Positions 1-5,428 of a DNA stretch of 6,269 bases are shown piece after piece. This DNA comes from Burkholderiales bacterium (GTDB lineage: Bacteria; Pseudomonadota; Gammaproteobacteria; Burkholderiales; SG8-39). The stretch's first letter is position 1. Every line of letters begins with the position of its first letter. Made by a program: the position numbers and the translations under genes. The stretch lies in assembly GCA_919902965.1 (NCBI GenBank), contig CAKKSJ010000043.1:1-6269 (forward strand). Direction: 5' to 3'. The notes under the pieces are model-generated. The model ran no database searches and was not told the origin of the DNA. It was given only the letters and a program-made list of their open reading frames with translations.

Positions 1-170
1 CCGGGCGCGAACTTCATCAGCGCCGTCGCCACACCGGTCGCGCGGTCTGCGAGCAGCGTTTTGGATTCGACGCCCGGGAAGCGCGTTTTCTCCCAAGGCA
101 GCGCCTCGACGTCGACAAAGCGCGACGCCAGCGGCGGGAGATTCGCGTGATTCGAAGCCTTCGGTGTCAT
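1..170 (-). CDS. ChrR-like cupin domain protein (N-terminal part, runs off the window)
   Basis: Reverse-strand reading from the ATG at 170-168 is open to position 1 and gives about 56 residues. After a short polar leader it contains RFVDVEALPWEKTRFPGVES (about residues 17-36), then KTLLADRATGVATALMKFAPG. The W-x-x-T-x-FPGVE and FAPG pattern is what I associate with the ChrR-type cupin family, small beta-barrel proteins that usually bind a metal. The metal-binding histidines would lie beyond the window, so activity cannot be judged. A second in-frame ATG at 179-177 overlaps the pyruvate kinase stop codon as ATGA. I prefer 170 because an AGGGG stretch lies 9 nt upstream of it, while the same stretch directly abuts the 179 start. 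Either start implies co-transcription and probably translational coupling with pyk. The family call rests on a short fragment and no function is claimed. Confidence 0.7.
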   Translation of the reverse strand, partial: MTPKASNHANLPPLASRFVDVEALPWEKTRFPGVESKTLLADRATGVATALMKFAP

Positions 171-175
171 GGCCC

Positions 176-1615
176 TCATCCCCTGCGGTGCTCTCCGACC
201 CGGACAATCTTCATGGTGTTGGTGCCGCCGGCCTTGCCGATCGGCTCGCCGATGGTGATCACGATCAGGTCGCCTTCCTCCACCACGCCGCTCTCAACCA
301 GCACGTTTTCCGCTTCCTTCAACAACTCCTCGCGGTCGTGGCCTGCGTATTTCACCATCAGCGGATAGGTGTCGCGCAGAAGCGCGCAGCGGTAACGCGT
401 CGAGGTCTGGGAGGTGAGCGCGTAGATCGGCACGCCACAGTTCATGCGCGACATCCACAGCGCCGTGGAGCCGGATTCGGTGAGCGCGGCGATCGCTTTG
501 ACCTTGAGATGGAAAGCGGTGAACAGCGCACCCATGGCGATCGACTGGTCGACGCGCGTGAAAACCCGGTTGAGGAATTCCTGGTCGAGGCTGAGCGGTT
601 GCGTCTGCTCGGCCTGGATGCAGATCCGGTCCATCGACATGATCGTTTCCACCGGATACTTCCCGCTTGCCGACTCGGCCGAGAGCATCACCGCATCGGT
701 GCCGTCGAGCACCGCGTTGGCAACGTCGGAAACCTCGGCGCGGGTCGGCACCGGGCTCGCCACCATCGATTCCATCATCTGGGTGGCGGTGATGGTGAGC
801 TTGTTGGCCTCGCGCGCCATGCGGATCATGCGCTTTTGCAGCGCCGGCACCAGGGCGTCGCCGACTTCCACCGCGAGATCCCCGCGCGCCACCATGATGC
901 CGTCGCAGGCCGACATGATGTCCTCCAGCGCGCCCGGCTCGACCGCCTCGGCGCGCTCGATCTTGGCGATCAGGAAAGCTTCGCCGCCGGCCGCGCGCAG
1001 CAGCTGGCGTGCCATGTACATGTCTGCGCTCGACTTGGGAAACGACACCGCCAGAAAATCCACCTTGATCAGGGCGGCGGTGCGGATGTCCTCCATGTCC
1101 TTGCCGGTGAGCGCAGGCGCAGTCAGCCCGCCGCCGCGGCGGTTGATGCCCTTGTTGTTGGATAGCACGCCGCCGTGGACGACGCGGCAGTGCACCGTGT
1201 TGCCCACGACCCGTTCGACCGTGAATTCAATGCGGCCATCGTCGAGCAGCAGCACGTCACCCGCTTTTACATCGCGCGGCAGCTCCTTGTAGTCCAGCCC
1301 GGCGCGATGTTCGTCGCCGAGTTCGCAATCGGCGTCGAGGACGAAGGCGTCGCCGGGCTTGAGCGTGACCTTGCCGTCCTTGAACTTGCCGACGCGAATC
1401 TTCGGGCCCTGCAAATCGCCCATGATGCCCACGGTGCGTCCGGTCCTACGGCAAATTTCGCGCACCGTCTCGGCGCGGCGCTGGTGATCCTCCGCCGTGC
1501 CGTGCGAAAAATTGAGGCGCACCACGTCCACGCCCGCAAGGAACATGCGCTCCAGCGTTTCGGGGTCATTGGATGAGGGGCCGAGGGTGGCAACGATCTT
1601 GGTGCTGCGTAGCAT
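176..1615 (-). CDS. pyk: pyruvate kinase
   Basis: This 479-residue protein catalyses the last step of glycolysis in the cytoplasm, phosphoenolpyruvate plus ADP to pyruvate plus ATP. It is full length for bacterial pyruvate kinases. The start TKIVATLGPSS (5-15) and RLNFSHG (33-39) belong to the barrel A domain and carry the substrate-binding Arg and Asn. DLQGPKIR (67-74) leads into the B domain, about 75-170. The family signature FLIAKIERAEAV (214-225) holds the catalytic Lys218 and metal ligand Glu220. MVARGDLAVEVG (241-252) supplies Asp246, and TATQMMESM (276-284) supplies Thr278. The C-terminal domain, about 355-479, is where effectors bind in this family. The ATG at 1615 begins the conserved N-terminus, and an AAGAGG lies 11 nt upstream. 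No good promoter is visible in the 96-bp gap to the lipoprotein gene; a CATACT lacks a matching -35. The gene overlaps or abuts the downstream cupin gene. Whether it is the PykA or PykF type cannot be settled here. Confidence 0.97.
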   Translation of the reverse strand: MLRSTKIVATLGPSSNDPETLERMFLAGVDVVRLNFSHGTAEDHQRRAETVREICRRTGRTVGIMGDLQGPKIRVGKFKDGKVTLKPGDAFVLDADCELGDEHRAGLDYKELPRDVKAGDVLLLDDGRIEFTVERVVGNTVHCRVVHGGVLSNNKGINRRGGGLTAPALTGKDMEDIRTAALIKVDFLAVSFPKSSADMYMARQLLRAAGGEAFLIAKIERAEAVEPGALEDIMSACDGIMVARGDLAVEVGDALVPALQKRMIRMAREANKLTITATQMMESMVASPVPTRAEVSDVANAVLDGTDAVMLSAESASGKYPVETIMSMDRICIQAEQTQPLSLDQEFLNRVFTRVDQSIAMGALFTAFHLKVKAIAALTESGSTALWMSRMNCGVPIYALTSQTSTRYRCALLRDTYPLMVKYAGHDREELLKEAENVLVESGVVEEGDLIVITIGEPIGKAGGTNTMKIVRVGEHRRG

Positions 1616-1711
1616 GGCGGGACTAACCTCTTCTTCTTGCGGGATGGCGGGCGCGACCCAGTATGCGTCAGTTTATCACCACCTCGCCGGGCCCGGCCGC
1701 GCACGCCCCGC

Positions 1712-2062
1712 CTACTTGCAGCGCAGGTTCGCGCCGTTCTGCGGCATCGGCAGAGTGCAATCGCGCTCGGCGATGGCGCGGTCCTCGGCCAGTTGCGGCG
1801 GCTTGCGCGCGGCCGGAGCGTAGCTCCAGTTGAGGCTGTCGTCATGAACGCCGGCCGCGAAGTAGCCGAGAAAGAGCAGGCTGAAATAGGCATTGGAACC
1901 TATCTGGGCGTGAACCGCGGCCGAACTGTAAGCGCTGCCCGGAGCGGGCGCGCTGCCGCGCAGCGCGGGTGAATTGCTGCTGTGCAAACCGATAGTCGTG
2001 CCGGCGCAGCCGGCGAGCAGTACGGCAGCGCTCAGGACGGCGGTCGCCAATGCGGGTTTCAT
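1712..2062 (-). CDS. small putative lipoprotein of unknown function
   Basis: This is a 116-residue protein that I do not recognise as a named family. Its N-terminus is a lipoprotein signal peptide: Lys2, a hydrophobic stretch (4-17) and the lipobox LAGC with the acylated Cys19. Residue 20 is Ala rather than Asp, which in enterobacterial rules favours the outer membrane. The mature part has a low-complexity Ser/Ala/Pro stretch (28-48), a short hydrophobic segment around 58-70, and a Cys-containing tail, RDCTLPMPQNGANLRC (100-115), with Cys102 and Cys115 that could pair in the periplasm. The ATG at 2062 is chosen because it gives a correctly sized signal peptide. No clear Shine-Dalgarno sequence precedes it. 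It lies 96 bp upstream of pyk on the same strand, and the gap shows no terminator, so read-through into pyk is possible. The lipobox makes the coding call fairly firm, but the function is unknown. Confidence 0.75.
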   Translation of the reverse strand: MKPALATAVLSAAVLLAGCAGTTIGLHSSNSPALRGSAPAPGSAYSSAAVHAQIGSNAYFSLLFLGYFAAGVHDDSLNWSYAPAARKPPQLAEDRAIAERDCTLPMPQNGANLRCK

Positions 2063-2091
2063 GATTGCATTCTAGACCACGGTTCCGCGCA

Positions 2092-2120
2092 GCTACAATG
2101 GCGCCATGGACACACTTCAA
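2092..2120 (-). promoter_or_regulatory. weak candidate sigma-70 promoter for the lipoprotein gene
   Basis: On the reverse strand TTGAAG (2120-2115, four of six matches to the -35 consensus) is followed after 17 bp by TGTAGC (2097-2092, three of six matches to the -10 consensus). A start near 2085 would leave a leader of about 23 nt before the ATG at 2062. The spacing is right but the -10 is poor, so this is only the best candidate in the region. Confidence 0.2.
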
Positions 2121-2127
2121 TCCGTCG

Positions 2128-2141
2128 CGCTCGCGCGAGCG
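2128..2141. repeat. perfect 14-bp GC-rich palindrome
   Basis: CGCTCGCGCGAGCG reads the same on both strands and does not extend further. It has no loop and no following T-run, so it is not a terminator. It lies upstream of the candidate lipoprotein promoter. It could bind a dimeric regulator or be a chance product of high GC content. Confidence 0.4.
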
Positions 2142-2224
2142 GCCGTAAAGCCTGCCTGCGCCGCCGGGCACCGAGGATCAACGTGATCGATCCCGGCGCT
2201 TAAGCACCGCCGATCGCGCGCGCA

Positions 2225-2241
2225 TGCCGCGATTTGGTGCA
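2225..2241 (+). promoter_or_regulatory. predicted NtrC binding site 1 (upstream, stronger)
   Basis: TGCCGCGATTTGGTGCA matches the NtrC dyad TGCACC-N5-GGTGCA at 10 of 12 defined positions. The right half, GGTGCA, is perfect. NtrC (GlnG) is the phosphorylated enhancer-binding protein that activates sigma-54 promoters under nitrogen limitation. The site centre at about 2233 is roughly 174 bp upstream of the predicted urtA transcription start. Urea uptake is a typical NtrC target in proteobacteria, which supports the reading. Binding itself is inferred. Confidence 0.65.
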
Positions 2242-2263
2242 TGCCCGCGCTTCGATGCACCAA
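2234..2263. repeat. 9-bp inverted repeat formed by the two NtrC half-sites
   Basis: TTGGTGCAT (2234-2242) and ATGCACCAA (2255-2263) are perfect reverse complements separated by 12 nt. The arms are the strong halves of the two predicted NtrC sites and face away from each other. The arm centres are 21 bp apart, two helical turns, so they lie on the same face of the DNA. An alternative is a single wide operator for some other dimeric regulator. Confidence 0.8.
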
Positions 2264-2272
2264 TAACACCCA
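2256..2272 (+). promoter_or_regulatory. predicted NtrC binding site 2 (downstream, weaker)
   Basis: TGCACCAATAACACCCA has a perfect left half, TGCACC, and a poor right half, giving 8 of 12 matches to the NtrC dyad. Its centre at about 2264 lies 31 bp from site 1, close to three helical turns and like the spacing of the paired glnA enhancer sites in enteric bacteria. One strong and one weak site would suit cooperative binding of NtrC oligomers. The poor right half makes this less certain than site 1. Confidence 0.5.
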
Positions 2273-2338
2273 GAGCCGCCGCAATCGCTCCGGCCAGGCC
2301 TTCCGCGCATCGCGCCCGCGGCTGTCCGTTCGCTTTCG

Positions 2339-2351
2339 AAACAGCGGTTTA
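2339..2351 (+). promoter_or_regulatory. weak IHF-like site
   Basis: AAACAGCGGTTTA matches the IHF consensus WATCAA-N4-TTR at seven of nine positions and is the most A/T-rich patch between the NtrC sites and the promoter. Its centre lies about 62 bp upstream of the predicted start, where IHF often bends DNA at sigma-54 promoters. The match is imperfect and could be chance. Confidence 0.25.
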
Positions 2352-2379
2352 GTCGACGGCAACTGCGTAGTCGCGTCCC

Positions 2380-2396
2380 CTGGCACGGGCTGTGCT
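2380..2396 (+). promoter_or_regulatory. sigma-54 (RpoN) -24/-12 promoter of the urt operon
   Basis: CTGGCACGGGCTGTGCT fits the sigma-54 consensus YTGGCACG-N4-TTGCW at 12 of 13 defined positions. The invariant GG (2382-2383) and GC (2394-2395) are exactly 10 nt apart. Transcription would start near 2407, leaving a leader of about 75 nt before urtA. Sigma-54 promoters need an enhancer-bound activator, and the NtrC-like sites upstream supply the obvious candidate. Position, orientation and target gene all agree. Confidence 0.85.
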
Positions 2397-2421
2397 AATC
2401 ACCACTGTGACCTGGCTATGG

Positions 2422-2458
2422 AAATACAAGCTCAGGCAATCTGAGTCATCGTGTATTT
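2422..2458 (+). other. two-tier hairpin in the urtA 5' leader
   Basis: AAATACA (2422-2428) pairs perfectly with TGTATTT (2452-2458). Inside it CTCAG (2431-2435) pairs with CTGAG (2441-2445) around a GCAAT loop, with an internal loop of 2 and 6 nt between the tiers. The structure begins about 15 nt into the predicted transcript and ends 9 nt before the GGGAGG ribosome binding site, which stays free. It may protect the mRNA 5' end or be a regulatory element. It does not resemble a riboswitch known to me and is small for one. Confidence 0.5.
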
Positions 2459-2467
2459 ATTTCTCTT

Positions 2468-2473
2468 GGGAGG
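2468..2473 (+). promoter_or_regulatory. ribosome binding site of urtA
   Basis: GGGAGG lies 8 nt before the ATG at 2482. It decides the start of urtA: the frame is open further upstream to an ATG at 2392, but that codon lies inside the sigma-54 promoter and would precede the signal peptide with an unrelated 30-residue leader. Confidence 0.9.
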
Positions 2474-2481
2474 TACAAGCA

Positions 2482-3759
2482 ATGGAACGGCGAAGTTTTG
2501 TAAAAAGTATTGCGGCGGGCGCGGTGGTTGCGGCAACGTCCCTGATCCCGGGGCAGTATGCCCTGGCCGCCGACACCATCAAGGTCGGCATCCTGCATTC
2601 GCTGTCCGGCACCATGGCGATCAGCGAGACGGTGCTGAAGGACGTGACGCTGATGGCGATAGACGACATCAACGCCAAGGGCGGCGTAATGGGCAAGAAA
2701 CTGGAGGCGGTGGTGGTCGATCCGGCTTCGAACTGGCCGCTGTTCGCGGAGAAAGCGCGTCAGCTGCTTTCCCAGGACAAAGTGGACGTGGTGTTCGGCT
2801 GCTGGACTTCGGTGTCGCGGAAGTCGGTGCTGCCGGTGTTCGAGGAGCTGAACGGTTTATTGTTCTATCCGGTGCAATACGAAGGCGAAGAGCTTTCCAA
2901 GAACGTGTTCTATACCGGTGCAGCGCCCAATCAGCAGGCCATACCCGCGGTCGAATACCTGCTCTCCAAGGAAGGCGGCGGCGCCAAGCGTTTCGTGCTG
3001 CTGGGCACCGACTACGTCTATCCGCGCACCACCAACAAAATCCTGCGCGCCTTCCTGCACTCCAAGGGCATACTGGACAAGGATATCGACGAGAAGTACA
3101 CGCCTTTCGGGCACTCTGACTATCAAACCATCGTCGCCGACATCAAGAAGTTTTCCGCCGGCGGCAAGACCGCCGTGGTGTCGACCATCAACGGCGATTC
3201 CAATGTGCCGTTCTACAAGGAACTGGGCAACGCCGGCCTGAAGGCGACCGACGTGCCGGTGGTGGCGTTCTCGGTGGGTGAAGAGGAACTGCGCGGCGTC
3301 GATACCAAGCCGCTGGTGGGCCACCTCGCCGCCTGGAACTACTTCATGTCGATGAAGAATCCGGCCAACGACGCCTGGAAGAAGCAATGGGCTGCCTACG
3401 CCAAGGCCAAAAAGCTTCCGGGCGCGGACAAGCCGCTCACCAACGACCCGATGGAAGCCGCCTGGATCGGCATCCATATGTGGAAGCAGGCGGTGGAAAA
3501 AGCCAAATCCACCAACGTGGACAAGGTGATCGCGGCGATGGCCGGCCAGACTTTCACCGCGCCCTCCGGCATCACCTCGACCATGGACGCGAAGAACCAT
3601 CACCTGCATAAGTCGGTGTTCATCGGCGAAGTCAAGGCCGACGGCCAGTTCAACGTGGTGTGGAAGACCAAGGGTCCGGTGAAGGCCCAACCGTGGAGCC
3701 CGTTCATACCCGAGAACGTGGGCAAGAAGGACGAGCCGGTCAAAATGGCCAAGAAGTAA
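2482..3759 (+). CDS. urtA: urea ABC transporter, periplasmic substrate-binding protein UrtA
   Basis: This 425-residue protein should capture urea in the periplasm and deliver it to the UrtBC permease. The N-terminus MERRSFVK resembles the twin-arginine motif, followed by a hydrophobic segment (10-23) and a likely cleavage after ALA (27-29), so export by Tat, or by Sec, is expected. The mature part is a type I two-lobed binding fold of the amide/urea branch of the branched-chain amino acid binding family. Stretches typical of UrtA are GILHSLSGTMAISE (36-49), FGCWTSVSRKSVLPVFEE (105-122), LFYPVQYEGEE (127-137), YTGAAPNQQAIPAVEYL (144-160) and, near the C-terminus, NHHLHK and AQPWSPFIPENVGKK. 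Length is normal for the family. It is the first gene of the operon, behind a predicted NtrC/sigma-54 promoter and ahead of a hairpin that probably limits read-through. Related proteins (FmdD) bind short amides, so the ligand could be broader than urea. Confidence 0.97.
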   Translation: MERRSFVKSIAAGAVVAATSLIPGQYALAADTIKVGILHSLSGTMAISETVLKDVTLMAIDDINAKGGVMGKKLEAVVVDPASNWPLFAEKARQLLSQDKVDVVFGCWTSVSRKSVLPVFEELNGLLFYPVQYEGEELSKNVFYTGAAPNQQAIPAVEYLLSKEGGGAKRFVLLGTDYVYPRTTNKILRAFLHSKGILDKDIDEKYTPFGHSDYQTIVADIKKFSAGGKTAVVSTINGDSNVPFYKELGNAGLKATDVPVVAFSVGEEELRGVDTKPLVGHLAAWNYFMSMKNPANDAWKKQWAAYAKAKKLPGADKPLTNDPMEAAWIGIHMWKQAVEKAKSTNVDKVIAAMAGQTFTAPSGITSTMDAKNHHLHKSVFIGEVKADGQFNVVWKTKGPVKAQPWSPFIPENVGKKDEPVKMAKK

Positions 3760-3769
3760 GCGCAGTGCG

Positions 3770-3800
3770 GCAGGCTGCGGCGAGGTCGCAGCCTGCTTTT
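3770..3800 (+). terminator. intrinsic terminator-like hairpin between urtA and urtB (attenuator)
   Basis: GCAGGCTGCG (3770-3779) and CGCAGCCTGC (3787-3796) form a perfect 10-bp stem with a 7-nt loop, followed at once by TTTT (3797-3800). The structure starts 10 nt after the urtA stop codon and ends 17 nt before the urtB start. The T-run is short, so partial termination or protection of the upstream mRNA from 3' exonucleases is more likely than a complete stop. Either would give more UrtA than UrtB and UrtC, as is usual for binding-protein transporters. Confidence 0.8.
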
Positions 3801-3817
3801 CTCAATCCGAGGGCCTC

Positions 3818-5428
3818 ATGCTCCTGAAGAACTACGCGCTGGCCCTGTGCCTCGCCGCCGCGCTTTGCTGCGCGCGTCTGGCCTGGGCGCTGCCCGCCGA
3901 CCTGGTGCTGGCAGTAGCCGCTGGCGAGAGCGACGAGCAGGTTGCTGCGGTGGGCAAGCTGGTGGCCTCGGGCGAACCCAGGGTCGATGTTTTTTTTCAG
4001 GCGCTGCTCGAGGGCAGCGTGCAAGTTGCGGACGGCAGGCGCGTGCTCATAGTGAGCGGTGAGCAGGCCGTGGACGCCGCCACCGGCGAAAAGCTCGGCG
4101 CGCTGCCCGGAGGCCTGGACGACGCATTGGTGAACAACCGGCTGCGCGGCGCGCTGGCGACCGCGCGCAGCGCGCTCAAGCTGAGTTCGCCCGATCCGGC
4201 CGCGCGGCTGGCCGCAGTGAAAACGCTGGAAGACGGCGCCGGCGAGGAAATGCTGCCGCTGATCGATCGCGCGCAGGAGAAAGAGGCCGATCCAAAAATC
4301 AAGGGATTGCTCGCGCTGGTACGCGCGGGCGTCCAGCTGAAAAACGCCGATGCGTCCATACGCATGAAAGCGGTCGAGGCGCTCGCGCAAAGCGACAGCC
4401 CCAACACCAAAACCCTGCTGCTCGGCCTGCTGGAAAAGAAGGGCGAGAGCTACGCCGAGCCCGACGCCGCCGTTCGCGCCGAAGCGCAGGCATCTTTGAA
4501 AGCGGTGCAGACGCGGCTTACACACGCAGAACGGCTCAGCCAGATTTTCACCGGCGTGAGCCTGGGCTCCATCCTGCTGCTGGCCGCGCTCGGGCTCGCG
4601 ATCACCTACGGCCTGATGGGCGTGATCAATATGGCGCACGGCGAACTGATCATGGTCGGCGCTTATGGCACCTACCTGGTGCAGAACCTGTTCCGGACGC
4701 AGGCGCCGCAGCTGTTCGACTGGTATCTGCTCGCTGCCGTGCCGGCTGCGTTTTTCGCCTCGGCCCTGGTCGGGATGGCGCTGGAGCGCAGCGTAATCCG
4801 CTTTCTCTACGGCCGGCCGCTCGAAACCCTGCTTGCCACCTGGGGCATCAGCTTGATCCTGATCCAGACCATGCGCACCCTGTTCGGCGCACAGAATGTG
4901 CCGGTGGAAAACCCGGTGTGGATGTCCGGCGGCGTGGAACTCCTCGCCAATGTGGTCTTGCCCTGGAACCGCGTCATCATTATCGGATTCGCCGCGGCGG
5001 TGCTGCTGCTGATGTGGTTCCTGCTCGCGCGCACCCGCCTCGGCCTGTTCGTGCGCGCCGTTACGCAGAACCGCGGCATGGCCAGCTGCGTGGGCGTTCC
5101 CACCGCGCGCGTGGACACGCTTGCATTCGGCCTGGGCTCGGGCATCGCCGGCCTGGCCGGTTGCGCACTGTCGCAGATCGGCAACGTCGGCCCCGACCTC
5201 GGCCAGACTTACATCGTCGATTCCTTCATGGTGGTGGTGCTGGGCGGCGTCGGACAGCTCGCCGGCAGCGTGTACGCTGCGCTGGGTTTGGGCATGGCGA
5301 ACAAGTTCATCGAGGCTTGGTCGGGCGCGGTACTGGCCAAGATCGCCATCCTGACGTTCATCATTATTTTCATTCAAAAGCGGCCGCAGGGCCTGTTCGC
5401 GGTCAAAGGCCGCATGGCGGACGCATGA
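3818..5428 (+). CDS. urtB: urea ABC transporter, permease subunit UrtB
   Basis: This 536-residue inner-membrane protein should form half of the urea channel with UrtC. It begins with a signal-like hydrophobic segment (5-24) ending in AWA, followed by a soluble, probably periplasmic, region (about 25-240). The second half of that region looks like degenerate HEAT-type helical repeats, for example DPAARLAAVKTLED and ASIRMKAVEALAQ. Such a long N-terminal extension is characteristic of proteobacterial UrtB and is absent from LivH-type permeases. The LivH-like membrane domain starts near 243 with INMAHGE (270-276). ARTRLGLFVRAVTQNRGMAS (404-423) is the cytoplasmic loop that contacts the ATPases. 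Further helices follow, including FMVVVLGGVGQLAGS, up to the RPQGLF motif near the end. The ATG at 3818 follows GAGGG by 4 nt. The stop overlaps the urtC start. An eight-T run (3990-3997) lies in frame in the extension. Confidence 0.96.
   Translation: MLLKNYALALCLAAALCCARLAWALPADLVLAVAAGESDEQVAAVGKLVASGEPRVDVFFQALLEGSVQVADGRRVLIVSGEQAVDAATGEKLGALPGGLDDALVNNRLRGALATARSALKLSSPDPAARLAAVKTLEDGAGEEMLPLIDRAQEKEADPKIKGLLALVRAGVQLKNADASIRMKAVEALAQSDSPNTKTLLLGLLEKKGESYAEPDAAVRAEAQASLKAVQTRLTHAERLSQIFTGVSLGSILLLAALGLAITYGLMGVINMAHGELIMVGAYGTYLVQNLFRTQAPQLFDWYLLAAVPAAFFASALVGMALERSVIRFLYGRPLETLLATWGISLILIQTMRTLFGAQNVPVENPVWMSGGVELLANVVLPWNRVIIIGFAAAVLLLMWFLLARTRLGLFVRAVTQNRGMASCVGVPTARVDTLAFGLGSGIAGLAGCALSQIGNVGPDLGQTYIVDSFMVVVLGGVGQLAGSVYAALGLGMANKFIEAWSGAVLAKIAILTFIIIFIQKRPQGLFAVKGRMADA

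Larger units (their letters stand above)
2063..2481. other. divergent intergenic regulatory region between the lipoprotein gene and urtA
   Basis: This stretch of about 420 bp lies between divergently transcribed genes. I see no credible protein gene: the short open frames on both strands lack ribosome binding sites and family resemblance. Its right two thirds carry the elements of a sigma-54 promoter reading towards urtA, each listed separately: two NtrC-like sites, a weak IHF-like site, the -24/-12 element, a leader hairpin and a ribosome binding site. The left part, 2063-2224, holds only a weak possible promoter for the lipoprotein gene and one GC-rich palindrome. The stretch 2273-2338 shows nothing recognisable. 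Confidence 0.8.

Noticed and set aside
164..1165. A 333-residue open frame on the plus strand opposite pyk
   Set aside because: It is His/Arg/Gly-rich antisense translation with no recognisable domain. The minus strand encodes an intact pyruvate kinase across the same bases.
1686..1697. The palindrome GCCGGGCCCGGC between the lipoprotein gene and pyk as a terminator
   Set aside because: It is a perfect 12-bp palindrome but has no loop and no T-run on either strand, so it is not an intrinsic terminator. It is probably a composition effect.
2094..2099. TACAAT as a plus-strand -10 box with a short frame from the ATG at 2106
   Set aside because: There is no acceptable -35 at the right distance, no ribosome binding site, and the frame ends after 26 codons without resemblance to a known peptide.
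2392..2481. A 30-residue N-terminal extension of UrtA from the ATG at 2392
   Set aside because: That ATG lies within the sigma-54 promoter, upstream of the predicted transcript start. The ATG at 2482 has a strong ribosome binding site and begins a proper signal peptide.
2407..2481. A guanidine or other riboswitch in the urtA leader
   Set aside because: Some urea and guanidine utilisation genes carry such elements, but this leader is only about 75 nt and I see none of the conserved guanidine-I sequence blocks. Only a simple two-tier hairpin is present.
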